This document shows positions 41,248 to 52,103 of a DNA stretch of 61,090 nt, piece by piece. The translations under genes and the position numbers were made by a program. Positions within the stretch are counted from its first letter, which is position 1. Every line of letters begins with the position of its first letter. The notes beneath the pieces are model-generated. The model was not told where the DNA came from and made no database searches. It saw nothing but the letters and a program-made list of their open reading frames with translations. The DNA is from Rickettsiales bacterium (GTDB lineage Bacteria > Pseudomonadota > Alphaproteobacteria > Rickettsiales > UBA1997), in the NCBI GenBank assembly GCA_020054695.1, contig JAHXBT010000016.1:3065-64154 (forward strand). The letters run 5' to 3'.

Positions 41248-42164
41248 TATTTTTTATCAAGCAAATCTATGATATTTGTTATTTTATCTATATCATTAAA
41301 ACATATAGTAATCTTGCCTTTATTATTTTTAGGGTTAAATTGAGACTTTATTGTAACGTTTGAACCTAATATATTTTTTAAATTTTCTGTTAAATTTTGA
41401 GCTTGTTGATTGTGTTTTTTAACACCCACCTCTTTTTTGATGTTAATGCCCTCGGAAGGAATCATCTCTTTTGTTAAGTCTGAACATAACGCTTCGGTTT
41501 GCCTTACAGACAGCGACTCAGAATTTATTATTTTAGCTATTTTAACTATGTCGTTACGATTCATTATTACCTTAACATGGCCCATTGTTAACAATTTATC
41601 TTCTATCATCTTTTGAATCTCTATAGGCAATGCAATTAATCTTAACAAATTAGCAACATGACTACGACTTTTTCCAATTTTATGCGCTATATCTTTTTGA
41701 GAATAATGAAACTCTTCTATTAATTGGTTATAAGCTCTTGATTCTTCTAGTATTGACAAATCTTCTCTTTGTATATTTTCTAATATACCCACAGCCAAAA
41801 CCTGATCATTTTCTATATCACGAATAATAGCTGGAACCTCTTTCAACTCAGCCATTTTGGCCGCCCTAAACCTTCTTTCACCAGATATAATTTCATAAAT
41901 ATCTTGACCCTTGCTAGCCTTCCTGATAATGATTGGCTGTATAATTCCATATTCTTTTATAGAATCGCATAATTCAGATATTGTATTGTTGTCAAAATTT
42001 GTTCTTGGTTGATATATTCCTGCGATAATTTTGCTAATTGGAATTTGATAAACAGTGTACCCCCTACCAATACTTGTCATCTGAACCCTATTATTATTTA
42101 ACTTTCTTTCTTCCCCAAGTAAGACCGAAAGACCCCTTCCTAATTTTGGATGATTATTGGACAT
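41247..42164 (-). CDS. parB: Chromosome partitioning protein ParB
   Basis: KLGRGLSVLLGE, IIAGIYQPRTNFD, ISGERRFRAAKMAELKEVPAIIR, LENIQREDLSILEESRAYNQLIEEF, HTH KDIAHKIGKSRSHVANLLRL. Confidence 0.95.
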   Translation of the reverse strand: MSNNHPKLGRGLSVLLGEERKLNNNRVQMTSIGRGYTVYQIPISKIIAGIYQPRTNFDNNTISELCDSIKEYGIIQPIIIRKASKGQDIYEIISGERRFRAAKMAELKEVPAIIRDIENDQVLAVGILENIQREDLSILEESRAYNQLIEEFHYSQKDIAHKIGKSRSHVANLLRLIALPIEIQKMIEDKLLTMGHVKVIMNRNDIVKIAKIINSESLSVRQTEALCSDLTKEMIPSEGINIKKEVGVKKHNQQAQNLTENLKNILGSNVTIKSQFNPKNNKGKITICFNDIDKITNIIDLLDKK

Positions 42165-42166
42165 AT

Positions 42167-43867
42167 TTATTGCTCAGTTGGTTTGTCGATTTTATCATTT
42201 AAATTCCTAAATTCATTTAAAAATACCTCTATATCTTTATTATCTGCTCCTATTGATATCAAGGCATTCTTAGCTAACTGCAAGCTTGTTTCCATATCTT
42301 GCGACACTATAGATCCTGCGCCAACCATTTTAAGCCTACCGCTATTACTGCCAGAATTCACTTTTGTTACAACATTTACATGAGGAAAGTTATCATGAAT
42401 AAATCTAGTAATCTTTAAACATGTCAAGTCATCTTCCATAGCTATAATAACAGAGTTTGCAGCATTAATACCAGAACTTATTAAAATATCTTTATTCAAA
42501 GCATCGCCATAATAAACATTGTGACTATTCTCTTTACCAGCTTGAACTGACCTATAATTATTACCAAGTGTAATATATTCAATATCTTTTTGTTTTAAAA
42601 GATTTGTAACGATTCTACCCACCTTGTCATATCCAATAATAATTATATGACCCGATAAATCGCCCACTTCTCTTTTTAATTTGTTGTCTTTTAAAGCTTC
42701 ATGGACATAAATAGTCCTTTTAATTTGGCTACCAATAATTGCCAATATTGGCGTAAAAGCCATTGTCACTGTAACCACGGTTATTAATAGTTGAGTAATA
42801 TCCGCAGACATTATTTGCATATCCTGAGCCTCCAAAAACACTACAAAAGCAAACTCTCCACCTTGCGACAATAACAATCCAGTATGAATTGCTGGTGCAA
42901 TTGGAAATCTAAAAATTCTACATAACAATATAACAACAAAGGCTTTTAAAAAGATTAACCCGGCGGACAAAAAGATTATTATATCAAACTTTTCTAATAA
43001 AAACTTAGTATCAAAATCCATTCCAACTGTCAGGAAAAACAGCCCCATTAAAAGCGATTTAAACGACGATGTTTCACTTTCAACTCGATATTTATACTCA
43101 GTTTCAGCAACTATTAAGCCAGCAATAAAAGCTCCCAATGTAAATGACATGCCCATATAATTAGTAATCGCAGCCGAACCCAAGATAACCAGCAAAGTAG
43201 TACTTAGAAATAAAGCGTCATTTCTAGTGGCAACTATAATTCTGTATATAGGTCGTAAAAATAACCTACCAACAATAAATATTATACCAAAAGCAAAAAT
43301 AGCTCTAAAAAAAGCCCCAGCTAAAGCGCTACCCAAATCCGCCCCTTGCATAGAAATCAATGGCAGCAATACTAAAATAGGTATCACAGCTAAATCCTGC
43401 ATTATTAAGGCTGAAATTGACAACCTGCCAACCCTGGTTGATTGTTCTGCATTTTCAGCAATAACCTGCATAATTATAGCCGTTGAAGATAGAGCTAAAG
43501 AAGATGCTATAATTAAAGAAACACCACTATTAAGATCAAAAATTCTAACAGCTATAACATAAAACAAAATAGTTGTTATTAGGAATTGCAGACCACCAAA
43601 ACCAATAACATACTTTCTCATAGACTTTAACTTATCAAAAGTTAATTCTAAACCTATACTAAATAGTAAAAATACAATTCCAAACTCTGCTATTGAGGTA
43701 GTAATTTCACTTGGCTCAATATATCCAAGACCCGAAGGGCCAATAGCGGCTCCTGCAAACAGATAACCAAGCACGGGACTTAATTTTAGTTGCTTAAAAA
43801 AAGCAATCATAAATATTGATGTCGATAAAAGAATTATTAAATCCTTAAGATAAGAAACTTCATGCAT
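42167..43867 (-). CDS. Monovalent cation:proton antiporter-2 (KefB/KefC-like)
   Basis: GYLFAGAAIGPSGLGYI, LLFSIGLELTFDKLKSMRKYV, GGEFAFVVF, C-terminal TrkA-N domain HIIIIGYDKVGRIVTNLL. Confidence 0.92.
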   Translation of the reverse strand: MHEVSYLKDLIILLSTSIFMIAFFKQLKLSPVLGYLFAGAAIGPSGLGYIEPSEITTSIAEFGIVFLLFSIGLELTFDKLKSMRKYVIGFGGLQFLITTILFYVIAVRIFDLNSGVSLIIASSLALSSTAIIMQVIAENAEQSTRVGRLSISALIMQDLAVIPILVLLPLISMQGADLGSALAGAFFRAIFAFGIIFIVGRLFLRPIYRIIVATRNDALFLSTTLLVILGSAAITNYMGMSFTLGAFIAGLIVAETEYKYRVESETSSFKSLLMGLFFLTVGMDFDTKFLLEKFDIIIFLSAGLIFLKAFVVILLCRIFRFPIAPAIHTGLLLSQGGEFAFVVFLEAQDMQIMSADITQLLITVVTVTMAFTPILAIIGSQIKRTIYVHEALKDNKLKREVGDLSGHIIIIGYDKVGRIVTNLLKQKDIEYITLGNNYRSVQAGKENSHNVYYGDALNKDILISSGINAANSVIIAMEDDLTCLKITRFIHDNFPHVNVVTKVNSGSNSGRLKMVGAGSIVSQDMETSLQLAKNALISIGADNKDIEVFLNEFRNLNDKIDKPTEQ

Positions 43868-44110
43868 AGTTGCTGATCAGTATTGCAAAAACAAAAATTT
43901 TTATTAAAATTAACTAGAAAGACCCAAAACTGATAAAAAATAACTTGAACTTTGGGAAAACTAACCAAAAAAATTAATTAACATCATTAGGTGTGTCTTT
44001 TTTATAATTAACTAAATCTTGTTGATTAAGTACTCAGGATTGACTTAGTTAATTATGTAGGAACAGATAATTTAAATTATCTTATTGATTCACAAATAAA
44101 TCAAGAATAA

Positions 44111-45304
44111 ATGTTTAAAATAGAGGGGATAAAATTAATGACAGCAAATAGCGGTATAAAATATAAAAATCGTGATGATTTATTATTAGTAGAATTGCCA
44201 GAAAATTCAGTTGCTGCCGGTGTTTTCACCAAATCTGACATAGTTGGAGATTGTATCATCAAAGCTCGCGAGAATATTAAAAATGGATCCGCTAGATCAT
44301 TAGTTGTTAATGCTGGGAATGCCAATGTTTTTAATGGCGAGTCTGGACAAAAATCTGTTAAAAATATTCACCAAACTATTGCCAATTTATTTAATTGCAA
44401 CCTTGAACAAATATATAGTTTTTCTACAGGTGTCATAGGTGAGGATTTAGATGATCGACTGATCACAAAAAAACTCCCCCAAATGTATCAAGATTTAAAT
44501 CAAAATGATGATATTTGGGACAAAGCAGCAGCAGCAATTTTAACTACTGACCTGACAGTAAAAAAAATCAGCAAAAAATTTAAAATCGCTGGTCAAGAAA
44601 TTAAAATCAATGCTTTTGCCAAAGGTTCTGGTATGATTGCCCCAAATATGGCAACAATGCTTTCATATATTTTTACTGACATTAACATTAACCAAAAAAT
44701 TTTGCAGCAAATTTTCAGTGAAATTAATGAGATTAGCTTTAATTCTATTACTGTTGATTCCGACACCTCAACTAGTGATGCTGCTATGATTTTTACTACT
44801 AAAGGCGCTAAAAATCAAGAAATTACAGATATTAACGATTCAGATCTAGTAATTTTTAAAGAAAACTTGAAAGAAGCTATGACTTATTTAGCTAAAGAAA
44901 TAGTTTCTGACGGCGAAGGAGCCACAAAATTAATTGAAATTAGTGTCAAAAATGCCAAATCAAAAATTTCAGCTAAAAAAATTGCTTTTTCCATAGCCAA
45001 CTCACCTTTAGTTAAAACAGCAATTGCTGGAGAAGATCCTAATTGGGGCCGAATTTTAATGGCAATTGGTAAGGTTGAAGAAAAAATTAATCCTAATAAA
45101 ATTTCTATTAAAATTGGAGATAATAAAATTGTTACCAACGGCTCTAAGGACAAATCTTATGACGAAAACCAAACTCATAATTATTTAAAAAATAAAGAAA
45201 TTTATATTGAAATTAATATAAACCTTGGTAATTTCGACAGAACGGTTTGGAGTTGTGACTTCACTGAGGCGTATGTTAAAATAAACAAAAGTTATAGAAG
45301 TTGA
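44111..45304 (+). CDS. argJ: Bifunctional glutamate N-acetyltransferase / ornithine acetyltransferase
   Basis: [71 protein letters not shown]. Confidence 0.96.
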   Translation: MFKIEGIKLMTANSGIKYKNRDDLLLVELPENSVAAGVFTKSDIVGDCIIKARENIKNGSARSLVVNAGNANVFNGESGQKSVKNIHQTIANLFNCNLEQIYSFSTGVIGEDLDDRLITKKLPQMYQDLNQNDDIWDKAAAAILTTDLTVKKISKKFKIAGQEIKINAFAKGSGMIAPNMATMLSYIFTDININQKILQQIFSEINEISFNSITVDSDTSTSDAAMIFTTKGAKNQEITDINDSDLVIFKENLKEAMTYLAKEIVSDGEGATKLIEISVKNAKSKISAKKIAFSIANSPLVKTAIAGEDPNWGRILMAIGKVEEKINPNKISIKIGDNKIVTNGSKDKSYDENQTHNYLKNKEIYIEININLGNFDRTVWSCDFTEAYVKINKSYRS

Positions 45305-45573
45305 AAATATTTAGATTAGATCTACTATTAACAATATTCCTTTTTATAGGTTTTCAATCTATAGATTTGCATCACGACATCGAACACCGCCACGGTGAAG
45401 AAAATCATTCTTGCCAAACATGCCTATTGCATTTTAATAACCATTTAAATTCTAGTGACTTAGTCAAAATTGAGTCTTTTTTTATATATTATCCAATAAT
45501 ATCAAAAAATACTATCTTTTTAGAAGGCCAATATTTTGATTATAGATCTCGCGCACCCCCTTTGTTTAGTTAA
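45301..45573 (+). CDS. Small secreted His/Cys-containing protein
   Basis: Signal peptide then IDLHHDIEHRHGEENHSCQTCLLHFNNHLN; TTG start overlapping the argJ stop (TTGA). Confidence 0.55.
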   Translation: MKIFRLDLLLTIFLFIGFQSIDLHHDIEHRHGEENHSCQTCLLHFNNHLNSSDLVKIESFFIYYPIISKNTIFLEGQYFDYRSRAPPLFS

Positions 45574-45639
45574 TATTGTCAAAAATTAAAGAGTTACGGG
45601 TATTAAAAAATCCCAACAAACAACTAAATAAAACTTAAT

Positions 45640-46923
45640 ATGTTAAATAAAAAACTTTGTGCTTCTGCATTGTTAGCTATTTTGGCTAGCAACTCGTCTT
45701 TTGCCGTCAGCAACTCAGAATTTCAATCTTTAAAAAAAAGGATTTTAAAACTAGAAAGAGAGTTAGATAAAAAAGAATCTAAATTATCAGGCAATAAATA
45801 TTCTAGCCGTAAAATTTTTGGTAATGAATTTAATCCCTCCATTGGCCTAGTTTTAAATGGAAAATTTAGAACTTTCTCTAAAAACGAATCCGAATTAAAA
45901 GGTTTTGGCATTGCCCACGAAGGTGAAAGAGGTGACGAAAATTTCTCTCTTGGCGAATCTGAATTAAATTTTGCATCTAATATCGATGACAAATTCTACG
46001 GTAGCCTAACTGCTGCAATCGTTAGGGAAGACGGCAAAGATAAAATAGAATTAGAAGAATCTTTTGTTAAAACTCGTCCAGAATTGGGCTTACCAACCGG
46101 TATGGAAATTAAAGCTGGACGTGCTTTTTGGAACTTAGGTTATCTCAATGAACACCACTCTCACACAGATGACTTTGCTAATCGTCCTCTAGCTTATAGA
46201 GCTTTTATGAACAAGTCATTTAATGATGATGGTGCACAAATCTCTTATATTTTACCAACTTCATTTTATAGCGAAGCTGGTGGTGGTGTTTTTAGAGGTG
46301 ACGATTTCCCATTTGGTAACGGCGATGGTACAGGATCATATTCAGCCTACTTAAGAGTTGGAGGTGACGTCACTGAAAATCAAAATTTTCGTCTTGGCGC
46401 CTCCATTCTTTCTGGAGAGGCTAAAGGAATTGGTAGGGTCAATGAAGAAGGTGTAAAATTCATTGGTAAAACTGATCTTTATATTGCTGATTTTCGTTAT
46501 AATTTTACTCCAACAGGTAATGCAAAAAATCAAGAAATTACCTTACAAGCTGAATATTTCTTCCGTAACGAGCTAGGAACTTACGAATCATCAGAGGATA
46601 GTACTAACAAAGTTAATTTTGATGATAACTCCTCTGGTTGGTACGCTCAGACAATCTATAAATTTAGCCCAAACTATAGAATTGGCGCAAGATATGCTGA
46701 GTTAAACTCTCCTTCAACTCCTGTTGGTTTGGTTGGTAGCCACTTAGATGCCGATGGTTTTGATGCTAGAACTTATACAGCCATGTTTGATTGGACCAAT
46801 AGTGAATTTAGTCGCATTAGAATACAATATGACCATGAAGAGTTAGAAAAAAACAATCATGACAATCAATTTACATTACAATATATTGTAAGCTTAGGCG
46901 CTCATTCGGCTCATAAATACTAA
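45640..46923 (+). CDS. Outer-membrane porin-like beta-barrel, possibly metal-related
   Basis: Signal peptide with N-terminal coiled coil (LKKRILKLERELDKKE); barrel-like repeats; AGRAFWNLGYLNEHHSHTDDFANRPLAYRAFM. Confidence 0.75.
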   Translation: MLNKKLCASALLAILASNSSFAVSNSEFQSLKKRILKLERELDKKESKLSGNKYSSRKIFGNEFNPSIGLVLNGKFRTFSKNESELKGFGIAHEGERGDENFSLGESELNFASNIDDKFYGSLTAAIVREDGKDKIELEESFVKTRPELGLPTGMEIKAGRAFWNLGYLNEHHSHTDDFANRPLAYRAFMNKSFNDDGAQISYILPTSFYSEAGGGVFRGDDFPFGNGDGTGSYSAYLRVGGDVTENQNFRLGASILSGEAKGIGRVNEEGVKFIGKTDLYIADFRYNFTPTGNAKNQEITLQAEYFFRNELGTYESSEDSTNKVNFDDNSSGWYAQTIYKFSPNYRIGARYAELNSPSTPVGLVGSHLDADGFDARTYTAMFDWTNSEFSRIRIQYDHEELEKNNHDNQFTLQYIVSLGAHSAHKY

Positions 46924-47113
46924 AAAACTAACTTAAACAACCTTTTTCTTTTAATCTTGTTTTTTTATTTTTGTATTCAAATAGTTTTGTTACAAGCTTC
47001 TTGAAAAAATAGACCTACTAAAGATTATTTGAAAAAGGCCTCTTGTTCTTTTTTTACAACAAGTCTTGTTTGTTGCTAAAACTTTAAAAATAACAATTTT
47101 TAATATAACTCAT

Positions 47114-47998
47114 ATGAAATTTAAAATTTTAACAATGTTTTTTGCCATTTTTGTGGTATTTTCAGCTAGTGCAAAAGAGAAAATAAATATTTTTACCTGT
47201 GAACCAGAATGGAAAGCTCTTGCTAAGGAGATTGCAAATGACCACGCCACATATTTTTCAGCAACAAACTCCAATCAAGACCCACATCATGTCAGAGCAA
47301 AACCCAGTTTAATTTCTAAAATTAGGCAGGCAGATGTATTAATTTGCACTGGTGCTGAATTAGAAGTTGGTTGGCTACCCTTATTGCTTGAAAAGGCCAA
47401 TTCTAAACTACAAGAGGGAAAGATTGGCAACATAACTGCCGCCAATTATGTTAACACCATTCAAAAACCACAAAAAATTGATAGGTCAATGGGAGATGTC
47501 CACCCACATGGCAATCCTCATATTCATCTTGATCCAAGAAATATCATTCTTGTTGCTGAAGAAATTAAAAACCGATTACAAAAAATTGATAATCAAAATT
47601 ATCAAAATTATCAAAATAATTATAATAATTTTGTTAAAAAATGGCAAAAATCTATTAAAAAATGGCAAAAACAAACGGCAAAACTAAATAATATTAATAT
47701 TATTTCTCACCACAAATCTTTTAGCTATCTTTTTAAATGGTTAAATATAAATGAAATCACAACTTTAGAGCCAAAACCTGGAATTAACCCCACTCCAAAA
47801 CATTTAAAAAATATTTTAGAATTAACTAAGAATAAAAATATTAAATTTATTATTAGAGCAACTCATGAACAAGAAAAGGCTGGTAATTGGCTTTCTAAAA
47901 GGTCAAATATTCGTCAATTGTCACTACCTATGACAACAGATAAGGATCAAAGTTTATTTGATTTATTTAACAAAATAGTCAAATTGCTTAATTCGTAA
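47114..47998 (+). CDS. znuA: Metal ABC transporter substrate-binding protein (ZnuA-like)
   Basis: FTCEPEWKALAKEI, DPHHVRAKPSLI, ICTGAELEVGWLPLLL, HPHGNPHIHLDPRN, SHHKSFSYLFKWLNI, LEPKPGINPTPKHL. Start set to MKFKIL (track starts at 47066). Confidence 0.9.
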   Translation: MKFKILTMFFAIFVVFSASAKEKINIFTCEPEWKALAKEIANDHATYFSATNSNQDPHHVRAKPSLISKIRQADVLICTGAELEVGWLPLLLEKANSKLQEGKIGNITAANYVNTIQKPQKIDRSMGDVHPHGNPHIHLDPRNIILVAEEIKNRLQKIDNQNYQNYQNNYNNFVKKWQKSIKKWQKQTAKLNNINIISHHKSFSYLFKWLNINEITTLEPKPGINPTPKHLKNILELTKNKNIKFIIRATHEQEKAGNWLSKRSNIRQLSLPMTTDKDQSLFDLFNKIVKLLNS

Positions 47999-48079
47999 AG
48001 ATATCATATTATCAATTTTTCAGATTATATGTGGTAATTAATTTAAATAAAATATCTAAACTTTGCCGAATCTAAAGCT

Positions 48080-48431
48080 TGAGGGCTATAAGCCGGATTC
48101 TGTACTGAAAATAAAATAATCAGCGATAGTCATTCATCTAGGATTGTTGTCACCAACAACCTCAAGCAACCTACCCAGATATGATTTGTAAAAGGAGTAC
48201 GCATATCTCTATTTGGTTTTGCTCCAGATGGGGTTTACCTATATTATTGTTACCAATAATATATGTGAGCTCTTACCTCACATTTTCACCCTTACCATCA
48301 AAGATGGCGGTATATTTTCTGCGGCACTGTTCCGTCACTGGCAAAGCCAATGCCCAGCTATTAACTGGCATCTTTCCTTTAGGAGTCCGGACTTTCCTCT
48401 TGTTAAAAACAAGCGACTACCCACCCTCACA
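48080..48431 (-). ncRNA. rnpB: RNase P RNA (bacterial class A)
   Basis: Reverse strand has GAGGAAAGTCCGGACTCC near the 5' end and ACAGAATCCGGCTTATAGCCCTC at the 3' end, plus GACGGAACAGTGCCGCAGAAA and GGTAAGGGTGAAAA. Confidence 0.96.
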
Positions 48432-48502
48432 GAAAATTATAATAAATTAAAAGAAATAATCAACTAGCAAAACATGCTACACTATAAAATGAGGTTATTG
48501 CG

Positions 48503-49831
48503 TTAAAGAATAAATCGAGATAAATCTATTTTATTGCCAATAAATTCTTTTAATGACTTATCAACAAATTTTTGATTTATTTTAATTTTAACTTTCTGAT
48601 CACAGTCACAATTCTCAAAACTTACTTCTTCTAACACCTTCTCTAGGATGGTATAAAGCCTTCTGGCACCTATATTTTCAACCTCAGAATTTAATTTATG
48701 AGAAATTTTAGCAATTTGACTAATACCATCCTTGGTAAAGTTCAACTCTACATTTTCAACTTCCATTAAAGCAACATATTGTTTTATTAAACTACATTCA
48801 GGCTCTGTTAGAATTCTAACCAGATCCTCTTCTGTTAAAGCTTGTAACTCAACCCTAATTGGAAACCTTCCTTGCAACTCAGGAAGTAAATCTGAAGGTT
48901 TGGCAACATGAAAAGCGCCAGAAGCGATAAATAGAATATGATCTGTTTTAATTACACCATATTTAGTGCTAACATTTGTACCCTCAACCAAAGGTAGTAA
49001 ATCCCTCTGTACGCCTTCACGAGAAACTTCACCACTCTTGTTGTTAGCACCTTTAGCACAAATTTTATCAAATTCATCAATAAAAACAATTGCATCATTT
49101 TGTACCAAATCAACGGCAATTCGGCTAATTTCATCCTTATCGATAAGATCTTCCGATTCTTCATCTACTAAAATCTTTTTAGCATCAATAATTTTTAATT
49201 TTGTCTTTTTCTTTTTATCTCCTCCTATTGCCTTACCAATAATATCACCAATATTTACCATACTAGCCTGACCACCCGATATATCAAAAGTTGAAGAAAA
49301 TGGCGACTGCCCCACGCTTTCTCTAACTTCAACTTCTATCTCTTTATCATCCAAATAATCTGTTTCTAATAATTTTTTAAATTTTTCTTTAGTTTCTTTT
49401 GAAGATTCTTTACCAACTAGAGAATTTAAAATTATATCCTTCGCTCTTTCTTTGGCTATTTTTTCAACTTCTTTTCTCTTTTTATTACTTACTTGACTGA
49501 TAGCAATTTCAACTAAATCACGGATTATAGATTCTACATCTCGTCCAACATAACCAACTTCAGTAAATTTTGTTGCTTCAACCTTAATAAAAGGTGCGTC
49601 AACTAATTTTGCCAATCTTCTGGCAATTTCAGTCTTACCTACACCGGTTGGTCCAATTGAAAGAATATTTTTTGGAACAATCTCTTCTCTCAAAGGGTTA
49701 TCTACCTGCTTTCTTCTAAATCTATTCCTAAGAGAAACAGCAACTGATTTTTTAGCCAAATTTTGACCCACTATATATCTATCTAATTCTTCGACTATTT
49801 TTTTAGGAGTTAGATTAATTTTGCTACTCAT
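48503..49831 (-). CDS. hslU: HslU/ClpY ATPase of the HslUV protease
   Basis: [75 protein letters not shown]-terminal DLSRFIL. Confidence 0.97.
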   Translation of the reverse strand: MSSKINLTPKKIVEELDRYIVGQNLAKKSVAVSLRNRFRRKQVDNPLREEIVPKNILSIGPTGVGKTEIARRLAKLVDAPFIKVEATKFTEVGYVGRDVESIIRDLVEIAISQVSNKKRKEVEKIAKERAKDIILNSLVGKESSKETKEKFKKLLETDYLDDKEIEVEVRESVGQSPFSSTFDISGGQASMVNIGDIIGKAIGGDKKKKTKLKIIDAKKILVDEESEDLIDKDEISRIAVDLVQNDAIVFIDEFDKICAKGANNKSGEVSREGVQRDLLPLVEGTNVSTKYGVIKTDHILFIASGAFHVAKPSDLLPELQGRFPIRVELQALTEEDLVRILTEPECSLIKQYVALMEVENVELNFTKDGISQIAKISHKLNSEVENIGARRLYTILEKVLEEVSFENCDCDQKVKIKINQKFVDKSLKEFIGNKIDLSRFIL

Positions 49832-49953
49832 AATATTTTGATTTAAAAAAAACTGTTACTATTATTAAATAATTAATTTTTAACAGAAGTTGGACAAAAA
49901 AATAAAGTTTTTCACTTTTAGAATATCTTAATTATTATTATAAATACATCTCA

Positions 49954-50442
49954 ATGCAAAAATCAATTTATAAAAATATATCATTAAAATTATTAGCTAT
50001 ATTTTTTACTATGTTAAATATAGATAATTTCAACCTTACTAATGATATTAAAATTATCCCAAATATTGATATAATGCTTATTTTCTTTTTTACAATATGT
50101 AGAATAGGTATTTTTCCTATTTGGTTTATTTTTGTTTTAGGAGTTTGGGTTGATTCTCTGAACAACACCCCAGTTGGATTATCATCATTAATATATATTT
50201 TTCTAATTAAAATCTTTTTATTTTTTAACTATCCTGAAAAAAACATTAATGATTTTAAAAAAAATATATCTATCTTTGCTTTATTTTTAGCAACTTATTA
50301 TATTTTAAAATTAGGATTATTATCAATATATTATGGTCAAATATATAATATTTATAATTTTTCTATAGAATATTTAATATCTATCTCTATCTATGTTGTT
50401 TTTAGCCCAATTCTATTTAGGTACAATAAAGAGGGTTATTAA
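49954..50442 (+). CDS. mreD: Rod shape-determining protein MreD-like
   Basis: IDIMLIFFFTICRIGIFPIWFIFVLGVWVDSLNNTPVGLSSLIYIFLIKIF: MreD pattern; about 5 TM segments. Confidence 0.8.
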   Translation: MQKSIYKNISLKLLAIFFTMLNIDNFNLTNDIKIIPNIDIMLIFFFTICRIGIFPIWFIFVLGVWVDSLNNTPVGLSSLIYIFLIKIFLFFNYPEKNINDFKKNISIFALFLATYYILKLGLLSIYYGQIYNIYNFSIEYLISISIYVVFSPILFRYNKEGY

Positions 50443-50693
50443 AAATTAACAATGGTTAATATTAAATTTTAATAAATTTTCTAATATTTATTCTTTTATC
50501 ACCTTAACAACTTCTGCAAAAGATTTTATAATAACGTAAAAGTAAGATAATACTTTGTTGATTTTAACAATAACATTCTTCAAACAAATTTTAAAAAATT
50601 ATCTTCTTATAGTATAAGATCAGGTTAATCCATATGGGAAGTAAAAGATAAAATAACAATAAATTTTTAAAGTAAGGTTTATTGTTATTTAAA

Positions 50694-52103
50694 TCAAGAA
50701 TTCATTGAAGTAAAAAACTCTTTGTTATTCTGTGTGTTTTTAATTTTTTCTGATAAAAATTCCATAGCCTCAATAGAATTCATAGATCCTATTATTTTTC
50801 TTATCATCCAGGTTTTTGAAAGGGTAGATTTGTCGATTAATAAATCTTCTCTTCTTGTGCCAGATTTAGTAATATCAATAGCTGGGTAAATCCTTTTATC
50901 AGATAATTTACGATCAAGAACAATTTCTGAATTACCAGTTCCTTTAAATTCTTCAAAAATTACCTCATCCATTCTAGATCCAGTATCAACTAAAGCAGTA
51001 CCAATTATTGTTAAAGACCCTCCTTGCTCTATATTTCTAGCGGCACCAAAAAATCTTTTAGGCTTCTGTAAAGCATTAGCATCAACACCACCTGTTAGAA
51101 CCTTACCAGAAGAAGGAACAATTGTATTATAAGCCCTTGCTAATCTTGTAATTGAGTCAAGTAAAATAACTACGTCCTTTTTTGACTCAACTAATCTTTT
51201 GGCTTTTTCAATAACCATTTCAGCTAATTGTACATGTCTTATAGCGGATTCATCAAAAGTTGAACTAACAACTTCACCTTTTACAGACCTCCTCATATCA
51301 GTTACTTCTTCTGGTCTTTCATCAATTAATAACACCATTAACGTTACTTCTGGATGATTTGTAGTAATTGATCTTGCAATATTTTGCATTAAATATGTTT
51401 TACCTGTCCTAGGTGGTGCAACAATAAGAGCTCTTTGCCCTTTTCCTAATGGAGAGGTTAAATCAATCAATCTAGCACCTAATTCACTTGATTTTTTTCC
51501 TTCCATCTCTAACTTCAGTCTCTCATTAGGATATAAAGGTGTTAAATCATCAAATAAAATTCTATTTTTAGAAAAATCAACATCTTCATGATTTATTTTA
51601 CTAACTTTTAGTAAAGCAAAATACCTCTCTCCCTTCTTAGGAGCACGAACTTGCCCTGTAATTACATCACCTTTCCTAAGTCCAAATCTTTTTATTTGAT
51701 TAGGAGAGATGTAGATATCATCAGATCCTTGTTGATAATTAGTTTCATTAGTTCTTAAAAATCCAAAACCATCTACTAAAATCTCCAAAACACCCTCACC
51801 AATAATTACATTATTATAGCTTTTCATTGAAAAGCTTTTTAAAATTTGATATATTAATTCTTGCTTACCAAGTTCGTTAACATTATCAATATTATACTCT
51901 TGTGCTAATTTAATAATATCTTCAACATTACTAGATTTAAGACTTTTTAACTCCATAGTCTCTACTTCCTTAGGAGTTTTATTATTGTCTTCTCTTTCAT
52001 TTTTATTTTTATCGGTATCATTAATATTCTCCTGCTCTTTATCATTAGTGTTTTTTAAGAATCTTCTTCCTCTTGTAGGTGAGGCTGTTTTAATTATAGT
52101 CAT
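50694..52103 (-). CDS. rho: Transcription termination factor Rho
   Basis: [96 protein letters not shown]. Confidence 0.97.
   Translation of the reverse strand: MTIIKTASPTRGRRFLKNTNDKEQENINDTDKNKNEREDNNKTPKEVETMELKSLKSSNVEDIIKLAQEYNIDNVNELGKQELIYQILKSFSMKSYNNVIIGEGVLEILVDGFGFLRTNETNYQQGSDDIYISPNQIKRFGLRKGDVITGQVRAPKKGERYFALLKVSKINHEDVDFSKNRILFDDLTPLYPNERLKLEMEGKKSSELGARLIDLTSPLGKGQRALIVAPPRTGKTYLMQNIARSITTNHPEVTLMVLLIDERPEEVTDMRRSVKGEVVSSTFDESAIRHVQLAEMVIEKAKRLVESKKDVVILLDSITRLARAYNTIVPSSGKVLTGGVDANALQKPKRFFGAARNIEQGGSLTIIGTALVDTGSRMDEVIFEEFKGTGNSEIVLDRKLSDKRIYPAIDITKSGTRREDLLIDKSTLSKTWMIRKIIGSMNSIEAMEFLSEKIKNTQNNKEFFTSMNS

Noticed and set aside
47580-47690. Short repeats considered as a CRISPR array
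   Set aside because: Units are 9 bp with no spacers and lie inside a coding sequence; no cas genes. No CRISPR array was seen in the window.
48181-48467. Two overlapping plus-strand ORFs (89 and 84 aa)
   Set aside because: They lie entirely across the RNase P RNA gene on the other strand; spurious.
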